IMG/VR virus record: IMGVR_UViG_3300047333_000045
Location: 1-38,647 of that record
Source of the DNA: a virus
Strand: one strand, 5' to 3'
DNA length: 38,647 bases
A program made the position numbers and the translations under genes. Positions 13,729-20,133 of this stretch are shown in pieces. Below the pieces are notes generated by a model. It did no database searches. It worked only from the letters and a program-made list of their open reading frames with translations, and was not told where the DNA came from. Each line of letters starts with the position of its first letter. Within the stretch, counting starts at the first letter, position 1.

Positions 13729-13800
13729 GTTAAACCTCCAACTTTTACGTTGTATTATATTCCTCGTGTACTATATTTACAGTAAAAAAAGGAATTAATT
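13729..13800. promoter_or_regulatory. divergent promoter region (tentative)
   Basis: This 72-bp gap lies between divergent genes. It contains TATAAT on the minus strand (within 13753-13761) and TATATT on the plus strand (about 13772-13777). The -35 boxes are poor on both strands, so only the presence of divergent promoters is suggested. Confidence 0.3.
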
Positions 13801-14040
13801 ATGCTAACACCTATAGGCAAACGTATCCTCATAAAACCCATAGAAAATAAAGCCGGCTCTCTACTCATTACAAACGCTAAACCTACTCAGTTTATCGTCA
13901 TCGCAATCGGCGATGATATCACTAAAGTCGCCCCCGGCAATATCATCTACCTAGAAAAACACTACGGCATCGAAATAGAACATGAGAAAGAAAAGTTCCT
14001 CGTCATCGATGAAAACTCTATTTTGGCAAAGCTTGTATGA
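13801..14040 (+). CDS. short GroES-like co-chaperonin
   Basis: A 79-residue protein. MLTPIGKRILIKPIE matches the first strands of Cpn10. GSLLITN occupies the mobile-loop region that contacts GroEL. VIAIGDDITKVAPGNIIYL, then KHYGIEIEHEKEKFLVID and ENSILAKLV, match the rest of the fold up to the final DIlA-type strand. Cellular GroES has about 97 residues; here the mobile loop and roof hairpin are shortened. Phage versions such as T4 gp31 replace GroES to fold the capsid protein. It is a stand-alone gene with AAGGAA as ribosome site. Its 3' end overlaps a minus gene by 23 nt. Confidence 0.8.
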   Translation: MLTPIGKRILIKPIENKAGSLLITNAKPTQFIVIAIGDDITKVAPGNIIYLEKHYGIEIEHEKEKFLVIDENSILAKLV

Positions 14041-14173
14041 AATTCTTTACGAACTCTTCCAAAACCTCTCTCATACTCTTACCACTCAGAAAGCACTTCC
14101 GGTGAAATGCCTTCCAGTCTTCAGGACGTACCCAAATCTTTGCAGATTTATAACCTTCCATGACTTTTTTCAT
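14018..14173 (-). CDS. 51-residue ribbon-helix-helix-like protein
   Basis: ATG 14173 with GGAGTG upstream. MKKVMEGYKSAKIWVRPEDW, then KAFHRKCFLSGKSMREVLEE and FVKNFIQALPK. A short basic strand followed by two helices is the Arc/CopG shape. It is coupled to the DUF2958 gene by ATGA and runs 23 nt antisense into the GroES-like gene. It could regulate its own unit. RHH assignment is by pattern only. Confidence 0.65.
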   Translation of the reverse strand: MKKVMEGYKSAKIWVRPEDWKAFHRKCFLSGKSMREVLEEFVKNFIQALPK

Positions 14174-14460
14174 TTAATTTCACTCCTTAAACAAGGCTCA
14201 AAAAATTTGTCTCTTTCTACTCGTAAACCAAACGGACCTTTTATATCTGCTAATTCATCTAAACTAAAATATCCTAACTCCTTTTCAAATCCTCCCAATA
14301 AACCAAAACATTCCTGAGTATCTTCATCATATTCCATGATATACCATGTCCAGTGACTCCAAGGAGTAAATAATTTTACAAATACCTTTTGATCCTCTAA
14401 ATTTTGCTGTTCATATATCTTAGGCAATTTTTTAATTAAATCTTTTGTTAATAATTTCAT
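14170..14460 (-). CDS. DUF2958 protein
   Basis: A 96-residue protein with the DUF2958 pattern from end to end: MKLLTKDLIKKLPKIYEQ, VFVKLFTPWSHWTWYIMEYD, CFGLLGGFEKELGYFSLDEL and IKGPFGLRVERD. Full family length. DUF2958 genes are usual on plasmids and mobile elements beside anti-restriction genes; the function is not established. Here it lies between a DUF7249-like gene and an RHH-like gene, with short gaps. Confidence 0.88.
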   Translation of the reverse strand: MKLLTKDLIKKLPKIYEQQNLEDQKVFVKLFTPWSHWTWYIMEYDEDTQECFGLLGGFEKELGYFSLDELADIKGPFGLRVERDKFFEPCLRSEIK

Positions 14461-14463
14461 ATT

Positions 14464-14682
14464 CTACTCCTCATCTTTTATCGATTCATAAACTTCTTGA
14501 AAATTAACCGCTTCAGTATCAATGTCGTCTGTTCCTTCAAAAAATTCAATCCAAAATCTTTTTACTTGCTCAGAATTGAAACACCTACGCAATACTCTAT
14601 ATGCCCACTCGGTATTATTTAACCAAAGTGCGCAATTCCATGTATCCCAATTTGTATAACCACAATATAAATCTTTTTTCAT
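14464..14682 (-). CDS. DUF7249-like protein (TNWDTWN motif)
   Basis: A 72-residue protein: CGYTNWDTWNCALWLNNTEW is the hallmark of a small family found on plasmids and phages near anti-restriction and DUF2958 genes. The remainder is acidic and helical (VKRFWIEFFEGTDDIDTEA). First gene of the three-gene minus unit, with AGAGG as ribosome site. Function unknown; a host-takeover role is suggested only by context. The following gap (14683-14857) shows no further gene I trust. Confidence 0.75.
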   Translation of the reverse strand: MKKDLYCGYTNWDTWNCALWLNNTEWAYRVLRRCFNSEQVKRFWIEFFEGTDDIDTEAVNFQEVYESIKDEE

Positions 14683-14857
14683 AATTAAACCTCTTTGTTG
14701 TTTTGTTAATCTCTAAGACGCTACAACCTATCGGACTTATTCGAGCTAGGGAGACTTTCTCTTTGATACTATGAATATACACCATGCACACCATTTAACA
14801 CAAGCTCTTTTATCTTTTATCTTGATTAAATTATTTCCTATATATCATGGTCAGGTT

Positions 14858-15043
14858 ATGAATGAATTAACTGTTATACTCAAAGACGACTCACGCACCT
14901 ACAAACAAAAATTTGTTATCTATGAGGACTATAATGTTACTCAAGATGACCCCCTCATACAACAATGCATTACTGATGCTAAAAAGAACTTTGACGGCGA
15001 ACCAGAAAATATCCAAATCAAAATACACCTAGAGATACAATGA
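14858..15043 (+). CDS. conserved 61-residue phage protein preceding terminase
   Basis: MNELTVILKDDSRTYKQKFV, then IYEDYNVTQDDPLIQQCITD and FDGEPENIQIKIHLEIQ. Beta-alpha-beta look, no catalytic motif. The frame stays open to an ATG at 14771, but that extension has no ribosome site and its composition is AT-drift, so I use 14858. It is coupled to the terminase small subunit by an ATGA overlap. Such a small gene before terS is common in phages; function unknown. Confidence 0.65.
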   Translation: MNELTVILKDDSRTYKQKFVIYEDYNVTQDDPLIQQCITDAKKNFDGEPENIQIKIHLEIQ

Positions 15044-15510
15044 ACCTACCTAAAGAATGCATGCAAAAAGGTCATCCAGATTACGGCGGAGGGAGACCAC
15101 GCACCGTCTCTCTATCTAAAGACGAAATGATCGCTCTAGGCGAGGAAATGGTTAAATGGGTCGCCGAAAATAAACCTATCCATCTCTCAGTATGGTATAC
15201 TCAGGTTAAAGATTTCACCGACCAACAATGGGATACCTTTCGGAAAAACCCCGATTTTTTCCACTATTACTCGAAAGCGCTTAAATTAGTCGGTTACTCC
15301 TATCTCGATAAAGATAGCTCAGTTGACGTACGACTAAAAGATCGTTGGCAAAGAGTATATTTCAAGGATTTAAGAGAACAAGAAGATCTTGACGCTGACG
15401 CAGAAGCTGCAAGAAAAGCCTCAGCACTTAAAGGAGAGGCTAGAGCAATCGAAGAAGAAAAACTCAAAGTCCTCGATGAAGTCAGTCGCAATAAGAAAAC
15501 ACTCCAGTAA
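15040..15510 (+). CDS. terS: terminase small subunit
   Basis: A 156-residue protein. GRPRTVSLSKDEMIALGEEM opens an HTH-like region, followed by LSVWYTQVKDFTDQQWDTFR and HYYSKALKLVGYSYLDKDSS, then an Arg-rich WQRVYFKDL and a long Ala/Glu helix. This matches terminase small-subunit-like proteins that recognise the packaging site and form a ring. The large subunit follows after two small genes, at 16053. Ends three nt before the first copy of the late hairpin element. Confidence 0.78.
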   Translation: MNLPKECMQKGHPDYGGGRPRTVSLSKDEMIALGEEMVKWVAENKPIHLSVWYTQVKDFTDQQWDTFRKNPDFFHYYSKALKLVGYSYLDKDSSVDVRLKDRWQRVYFKDLREQEDLDADAEAARKASALKGEARAIEEEKLKVLDEVSRNKKTLQ

Positions 15511-15528
15511 TGTAAAGCGGATTTAAGT
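15510..15528 (+). promoter_or_regulatory. late hairpin element, copy 1 (imperfect)
   Basis: ATGTAAA-GCGGA-TTTAAGT, with five of seven arm pairs. It starts at the last base of the terS stop, ends on the GTG start of the next gene, and stands where a ribosome site would be expected. Confidence 0.45.
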
Positions 15529-15856
15529 GCCCCGCAAAACATATAGTCATCACTGTAGGCGCTGCTATAGCTCATACTATAGCTACGAGTCAGATAAGTA
15601 TTATTGCTCCTCAGCCTGCGAGGGTAGAGACAACTACGATAATAGATATCCTAACCAGCAAGACTGTAAAAAACGTTATCTATTTAAAGAACCGAAAGTA
15701 GAAAAAGAACCGATCAATCAAATAGCTGAAGATAATAAAAAGTGGCTCAGTAGAAAACCTCTTGTAAGCAAACGTAGGCAAGATCTCAAAGAGATTATGT
15801 ATGCTGATACTTTTCCTAAATACATTCCAAAAAGATTGAAGGTAATGAGAGGATGA
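15527..15856 (+). CDS. zinc-finger-like protein with GTG start
   Basis: A 109-residue protein. The N-terminal 40 residues are Cys/His/Tyr-rich: HHCRRCYSSYYSYESDKYYC, then SSAC, fitting one C-x2-C...C-x3-C metal site. The rest is basic (FKEPKVEKEPINQIAEDNKK) and ends IPKRLKVMRG. The GTG start has no Shine-Dalgarno site; the late hairpin element stands in its place. ATGA overlap with the next gene. Probably DNA-binding; precise role unknown. Confidence 0.72.
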   Translation: MPRKTYSHHCRRCYSSYYSYESDKYYCSSACEGRDNYDNRYPNQQDCKKRYLFKEPKVEKEPINQIAEDNKKWLSRKPLVSKRRQDLKEIMYADTFPKYIPKRLKVMRG

Positions 15857-16041
15857 ACAAAAAAGAAGTATCGTTAGAATTTTTAGATATTAAAAATAAG
15901 CTGGAAAATATAGCGCGTTTAATGTTTGATCAAGATAAAAATAATCAAGCCGAGATAGGTTATTTGATTGGTAAACTCCATTGTAATTGCCACTATCTAT
16001 CATTGATATATGACGATAGAGATAGAGAAAGTGAACTGTAA
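15853..16041 (+). CDS. 62-residue hypothetical between terminase genes
   Basis: MNKKEVSLEFLDIKNKLENI, then LIGKLHCNCHYLSLIYDDRD. It is helical, with a C-x-C-H that might bind metal but is too short to claim. It is coupled by ATGA to the zinc-finger gene and ends inside the left arm of the second late hairpin. Ribosome site GAGG. Function unknown. Confidence 0.65.
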   Translation: MNKKEVSLEFLDIKNKLENIARLMFDQDKNNQAEIGYLIGKLHCNCHYLSLIYDDRDRESEL

Positions 16042-16055
16042 AGCCGGTTTACATG
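16037..16055 (+). promoter_or_regulatory. late hairpin element, copy 2 (perfect)
   Basis: TGTAAA-GCCGG-TTTACA with six perfect pairs. The stop codon of the upstream gene lies in the left arm and the ATG of the large terminase begins on the last base of the right arm. No conventional Shine-Dalgarno site is present. Confidence 0.5.
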
Positions 16056-17561
16056 CCTGAATATATTCCGACGCAAGACGAGCTAAACTCCAAGCTATGG
16101 CGTCTCACTCATCTCTATTATATCACGGACAAGTCAGGCAACGAGATACTTTTTAATCTCAATTGGGCTCAGCAAGAGCTTTATCATAGAGAGTGGCACC
16201 AAATGCTAGTATTAAAAGCTAGACAACTTGGTGTAACTACTTACTTTTCTATTAATTATTTAGACGATTGTTTTTGGTATGCAAATATAAGTGCGGGTAT
16301 TATAGCACATAGAAAGGAAGACGCAGAAGATATATTTAAAAAAAAGGTAAAATATGCTTATGACAGAATGCCAGGATGGACCAGAACATTTAACTCGGCA
16401 ACAAACGATCGAAGTGGAGAGCTATCTTTTAAAAATGGAAGCTCTTACAGAGTGTCTACAGGCTTTCGCTCGGGAACATATCAACGGTTACTGGTATCGG
16501 AATTTGGAAAAATCTGTTCAAAATCTCCCGACATTGCAAAGGAGATCGTCACGGGATCTCTTAACACTGTCTCAACAGATCAAATCGTTGCTATCGAATC
16601 TACCGCCGAAGGTCGCGAAGGATACTTCTACGAGTTTTCCAAACGAGCAGAGTCCTTATCCATACAAGGACACACGTTATCGCCTATGCAACAACGATTC
16701 TTCTTCTTTCCCTGGTTTGACGAACCAGGGTATAAAGAATCCTCCGAGTCCATTGTTGTGAGTAAAGAAACCAACGAGTATTTAGACAAGATAGAGTTAG
16801 AGCGTCAACGAAAAATAGACGAAGAGCAGAGACGCTGGTATGAAATGAAACTAAAAATACTAGGCGATGCAATGAAACAAGAATATCCTAGTACGCCTAA
16901 GGAGGCATTTGAGTCAGCGAATGAAGGTTTATATTATGGTACTCAGCTTGCTAAAATACGTGCTACTGGTGGTCTTTGCCGGGTGCCTTATGACGATAGC
17001 AGCGTTGTGCACACTGCTTGGGATATCGGCCTGGATGATTTTACGGCTATATGGTGTTTTCAACTCACTCGTGGCGGACAAGTTAATATAATAAACTATT
17101 ACGAAAATTGGGATGAGGGAGCAGCGCACTATTGTGACTGGCTTAACAGACAAAAATATCGTTTTGGGCGTCATATATTACCTCATGATGCGCGAAAGAG
17201 AGACATTGGTGCTAAGACACAATATATTGACTACCTTACGCCATTGCTCGACGGCAAGTTTGTCGTATTGGACATCAAGGAGTGTGATAAGCTTGAGGGT
17301 ATTCAAACCGTCCGGTCTTTGCTTGCGCGTTGCGTCTTCGACGAGGAAAAAACGGAAAAAGGTTTCATGCACCTGGAAGCCTATAAAAAGTTATGGGATG
17401 ATAGGTTGGGATGCTATAAAAACACACCATTGCATGATGAGCACTCACATGCTGCGGATGCCTTTCGTTACCTAGCAGTAGGCTTAAAAGGATTAGAAAG
17501 GAAAGACGGTAAAGGTCCTGAGGATGATATCAAAGCAGTAAACAGGTATTATGGATTATGA
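16053..17561 (+). CDS. terL: terminase large subunit
   Basis: A 502-residue packaging motor. Residues about 30-65, with NWAQQELYHREWHQML and VLKARQLGVTTYF, hold the adenine motif and Walker A. LLVSEFGK is Walker B, and AIESTAEGREGYFYEF the coupling motif. The nuclease half shows Asp at VHTAWDIGLDDFTAIW, at LPHDARKRDIGAKTQ, and at the end in DEHSHAADAFRYL. These are the three acidic residues of the RNase H-like cutter. It is full length and intact. It moves DNA into the prohead through the portal at 20134. The start has no Shine-Dalgarno site but abuts the late hairpin element. ATGA overlap at the end. Confidence 0.93.
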   Translation: MPEYIPTQDELNSKLWRLTHLYYITDKSGNEILFNLNWAQQELYHREWHQMLVLKARQLGVTTYFSINYLDDCFWYANISAGIIAHRKEDAEDIFKKKVKYAYDRMPGWTRTFNSATNDRSGELSFKNGSSYRVSTGFRSGTYQRLLVSEFGKICSKSPDIAKEIVTGSLNTVSTDQIVAIESTAEGREGYFYEFSKRAESLSIQGHTLSPMQQRFFFFPWFDEPGYKESSESIVVSKETNEYLDKIELERQRKIDEEQRRWYEMKLKILGDAMKQEYPSTPKEAFESANEGLYYGTQLAKIRATGGLCRVPYDDSSVVHTAWDIGLDDFTAIWCFQLTRGGQVNIINYYENWDEGAAHYCDWLNRQKYRFGRHILPHDARKRDIGAKTQYIDYLTPLLDGKFVVLDIKECDKLEGIQTVRSLLARCVFDEEKTEKGFMHLEAYKKLWDDRLGCYKNTPLHDEHSHAADAFRYLAVGLKGLERKDGKGPEDDIKAVNRYYGL

Positions 17562-17980
17562 AAATGTATATGAATGAAAAAGAATTGATAGATGGTTTGA
17601 TAAAAGTACTTACTCGTGTAAAAAATTGCAAGCAGGCGTTAGATAATCTAGAACATGCAAGAATGAATCTATTTTTTAGTAAACCTCAAAGTTATGATGA
17701 AAAACATAGATTACATATTAAGTCTCTCATCGAAGAATCTATACAATTAATTATGGATGATAAAAATCAAAAGGAAGAAGAAGCTAAAAATCATGCTAAC
17801 AATCTCTCAAAAGCGGAGGTAGCTATAAAGAAACTTCAGAGTCTTTTATATTTAGCCATCAAATTTTACAAAGAAAATAAGGATGACGAAGACTTAGTTT
17901 GTGATAAATCTATCGAGCAATTTCACTGTTTATCTCGTGGCGATTGTGTACAAATACTAAAAATACTAAGTGAGGATTGA
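17558..17980 (+). CDS. helical hypothetical protein after terL
   Basis: A 140-residue protein starting in an ATGA overlap with terL. It is a long helical protein (NEKELIDGLIKVLTRVKNCK, LEHARMNLFF, KEEEAKNHANNLSKAEVAIK) with coiled-coil character and no known motif. First of seven co-directional small genes up to 19819 that have no recognised roles. Confidence 0.68.
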   Translation: MKMYMNEKELIDGLIKVLTRVKNCKQALDNLEHARMNLFFSKPQSYDEKHRLHIKSLIEESIQLIMDDKNQKEEEAKNHANNLSKAEVAIKKLQSLLYLAIKFYKENKDDEDLVCDKSIEQFHCLSRGDCVQILKILSED

Positions 17981-17982
17981 TT

Positions 17983-18444
17983 ATGATTAATAGCGAAAGG
18001 CTTGAGCGTTTTAAGGAAAGGAAATATTATGAAAATGGTGAAGCAGAAAGTTTTGACGATATAACAGCAGATCGAATAAGAAAACTCTTGAATCATGTAG
18101 GTATAGATCAATATTGCTTAGTAGATGCTTTTTATTATGATTTCTCAGCTATACCTCATGCGATACAAGAAAAACTAAATTTATGTCGAGATGCATATTT
18201 ACTCTATGGTATAACGACTAATGGAGAAATAGTCTCTGTATGGGTGGATCGATGGGATTTAGATTCAGACGATGAAATAGTAGATGGAAAAGTAATTCAT
18301 AAGGAAAGCGAACAGGATAATAATACTACGAGCAATATACCGATAATAATCCATCAAAGTTTTAATGCCAAATTGCTTTCTTGTCCATGCCCTGCAAGTA
18401 TATTTAAACTTTTTGGGGATTCAAAGAGGATTGATTATGAGTGA
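17983..18444 (+). CDS. hypothetical protein
   Basis: A 153-residue protein from ATG 17983, with GAGG seven bases upstream; the in-frame TTG at 17977 is less likely. MINSERLERFKERKYYENGE, then ITADRIRKLLNHVGIDQYCL and YGITTNGEIVSVWVDRWDLD. Looks alpha/beta and soluble, acidic in the middle. No family recognised. The next micro-gene starts 8 nt before its stop. Confidence 0.68.
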   Translation: MINSERLERFKERKYYENGEAESFDDITADRIRKLLNHVGIDQYCLVDAFYYDFSAIPHAIQEKLNLCRDAYLLYGITTNGEIVSVWVDRWDLDSDDEIVDGKVIHKESEQDNNTTSNIPIIIHQSFNAKLLSCPCPASIFKLFGDSKRIDYE

Positions 18445-18529
18445 TCAAAATATAGAATACCTAATCACTGCGATATCTTTGACGTTATGTTTTCTAGGAT
18501 TTGTCTACGTGGCAGTAGGTACACTATGA
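18437..18529 (+). CDS. 30-residue membrane micro-protein
   Basis: ATG 18437 behind AGAGGATTGATT, almost the same leader as the gene before. MSDQNIEYLITAISLTLCFL, then GFVYVAVGTL: a short polar start and one membrane helix to the end. It overlaps the upstream stop by 8 nt and the downstream start by ATGA, so it bridges the two genes in translation. Small size, but the ribosome site and overlaps make it credible. Confidence 0.6.
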   Translation: MSDQNIEYLITAISLTLCFLGFVYVAVGTL

Positions 18530-18996
18530 AAGAAAAACAATTAAGCTATAGCTTAGAAATATACCATGATCAAGCTATTATAACTGGCTGGATTCCCTGC
18601 AATATTTTAAAACAATTAATCAAAATATGTGAGTTTGAGGGATACACACATATAGCAGCTCGTGAAGATGGTATAAAAGGATTTATATTAACCAAGAAAA
18701 GTGCCGACTATGAAGATGATAAAAAAATAAGATTTTTGTTGGATACAGCAGAAGCAAAAAACTTCATATATAAGCCTTCAAATTATTCTAAAGATTCTCT
18801 TCGTGAATGTTCAATGGGTGTTAAATTTTCTCAAGGGAGAATAATCTTAGACGACTGGTGGCTTATTGGTGGCACTAGATGGAGTAGAACCCTATTTAGG
18901 CTTAAACACCCCATCATCTATTCTAAACGAGGTTTTAAGAATATATATAGAAAGATTCGAAGTTTATTTATCAAAGACAAAATGAGACCTTTATGA
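18526..18996 (+). CDS. hypothetical protein with basic C-terminus
   Basis: A 156-residue protein from ATG 18526 (AGGT five bases upstream). SYSLEIYHDQAIITGWIPCN, then KICEFEGYTHIAAREDGIKG form an alpha/beta N-terminal half. A Trp-rich strand (DDWWLIGGTRW) and a strongly basic tail (SKRGFKNIYRKIRSLFIKDK) follow. Possibly nucleic-acid or membrane associated. No family recognised. Confidence 0.66.
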   Translation: MKEKQLSYSLEIYHDQAIITGWIPCNILKQLIKICEFEGYTHIAAREDGIKGFILTKKSADYEDDKKIRFLLDTAEAKNFIYKPSNYSKDSLRECSMGVKFSQGRIILDDWWLIGGTRWSRTLFRLKHPIIYSKRGFKNIYRKIRSLFIKDKMRPL

Positions 18997-19220
18997 TAGA
19001 TATAAACAATATGAAAACTTGGTGTAACTATTGTGATCCAAAATACAATATTATTTATGGTTTCTGTTCTAATTGTAAACGTAGATGTTATCCTCCCATT
19101 TTTAATAAAGACATAGAAAATATTGATGATTATTATATTAAAATTGAAAAATGGAATAGACTTCGAAGCGATTTAGTAATTGATGAAATGAGAAGAAGAG
19201 AAAATGATATCATGGAATGA
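18993..19220 (+). CDS. zinc-ribbon-like small protein
   Basis: A 75-residue protein with CNYCDPKYNIIYGFCSNC at residues 11-28: two C-x2-C knuckles, the usual single-zinc ribbon. The rest is a charged helix (YYIKIEKWNRLRSDLVIDEM). ATGA overlap upstream, 17-nt overlap with the next gene. Likely binds nucleic acid or protein. Confidence 0.68.
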   Translation: MIDINNMKTWCNYCDPKYNIIYGFCSNCKRRCYPPIFNKDIENIDDYYIKIEKWNRLRSDLVIDEMRRRENDIME

Positions 19221-19533
19221 GATAAGTGAGAAATGCCCTAAGCTCTATAAAAACAAAATACCTTTTGAATGTGGTAAAGGCTGGGCAGATATTATTTTAG
19301 AACTCTCTGAGTCTATAGAAGCTATTCTGGATAGAAATCCTGATTTACAAGAAATTTACGCTGTACAAGTAAAAGAAAAATATGGCACATTGCATTTCTA
19401 TTTATCGACTTATACAGAAGAAATAGATGATCTTATACAAACTGCCGAGGCCCTAAGCTCTATAACATGTGAGTGTTGTGGCAAGATGAAAGATAAGCGA
19501 TGGCTAGAAGTAAGATGTGGTAAATGTAATTAG
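19204..19533 (+). CDS. conserved zinc-containing hypothetical
   Basis: A 109-residue protein. The N-terminus SWNEISEKCPKLYKNKIPFE with CGKGWADIILELSESIEAI, the middle VQVKEKYGTLHFYL, and the C-terminal CECCGKMKDKRWLEVRCGKC together form a pattern I have seen in phage and bacterial hypotheticals: a Cys-Gly-x-Gly-Trp motif, then a (F/Y)G-x-L-x-F-Y strand, then a zinc ribbon. The substrate is unknown. It ends ten bases before the next start. Confidence 0.7.
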   Translation: MISWNEISEKCPKLYKNKIPFECGKGWADIILELSESIEAILDRNPDLQEIYAVQVKEKYGTLHFYLSTYTEEIDDLIQTAEALSSITCECCGKMKDKRWLEVRCGKCN

Positions 19534-19543
19534 GAGACAAATT

Positions 19544-19819
19544 ATGACAGAAGAGAACTTAGAGAAAAACAACGTCCAAACGATACTCAACAAGCTAGTG
19601 GAAAACACTAAAAGAGATATTTTCCGTATCAATGGTGATAGAACAACTGCTATCAATCTAGAACATGTTGTATCTATGTCGGTTGAAGGGAAGCAAGTTA
19701 ATTTCAGTTTTTACACAAACCAGATTAATATAGAAATGGTCGATGAAGATGCAGCAAAGAGATGTTTTGAAGAGTTATTGAATATCTGGTCGGCTAACAA
19801 AGAAGATAAAAAAATATAA
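19544..19819 (+). CDS. hypothetical protein ending the terminase unit
   Basis: A 91-residue protein from ATG 19544 with AGGAGA upstream; the longer frame from 19517 lacks a ribosome site. MTEENLEKNNVQTILNKLVE, then DIFRINGDRTTAINLEHVVS and FSFYTNQINIEMVDEDAAKR. The beta-rich middle resembles small PH-like or YcxB-like proteins that sense a bound ligand, without a reliable match. Last gene of the plus unit, tail to tail with a minus gene. Confidence 0.68.
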   Translation: MTEENLEKNNVQTILNKLVENTKRDIFRINGDRTTAINLEHVVSMSVEGKQVNFSFYTNQINIEMVDEDAAKRCFEELLNIWSANKEDKKI

Positions 19820-20065
19820 TTACTCTTTAACTTTGATATTTTTAATTGTAGAATCAAATATAATTATAAAATTATTTCTAAGTTTAATTACTTGCTCGAT
19901 AGTTTCACATTGAGCAAGTATACAATTTATTGTTGCGCTTATTAAAGCTGACATAGCTAATTGTGTATTAGTATCTTTTAATATGTCAAAGATAGAATTT
20001 TTTAATTTCTCAGTCATTTCTATCACATCTTGTACATCATCTTGAGGAATATCTTGAAATCTCAT
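19820..20065 (-). CDS. orphan minus-strand helical protein
   Basis: An 81-residue protein from ATG 20065 (AGGGTG upstream; a GTG at 20074 is the alternative). MRFQDIPQDDVQDVIEMTEK, then AMSALISATINCILAQCETI and FIIIFDSTIKNIKVKE. Helical, with two Cys. It stands alone on the minus strand between two plus-strand late units. Layout and size recall the gene at 9930-10148, so the two may be distant paralogues; the sequence match is too poor to claim it. Confidence 0.65.
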   Translation of the reverse strand: MRFQDIPQDDVQDVIEMTEKLKNSIFDILKDTNTQLAMSALISATINCILAQCETIEQVIKLRNNFIIIFDSTIKNIKVKE

Positions 20066-20133
20066 AATTAACACCCTTGCGAATAATATATTTTATACTA
20101 CAGGATTAGGTTAATAAATATCTATGGAGATTC

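Noticed and set aside
14816-14844. Promoter TTTATC-17-TATATA before the terS unit
   Set aside because: It would start the RNA only about seven bases before ATG 14858, leaving no room for a ribosome site.
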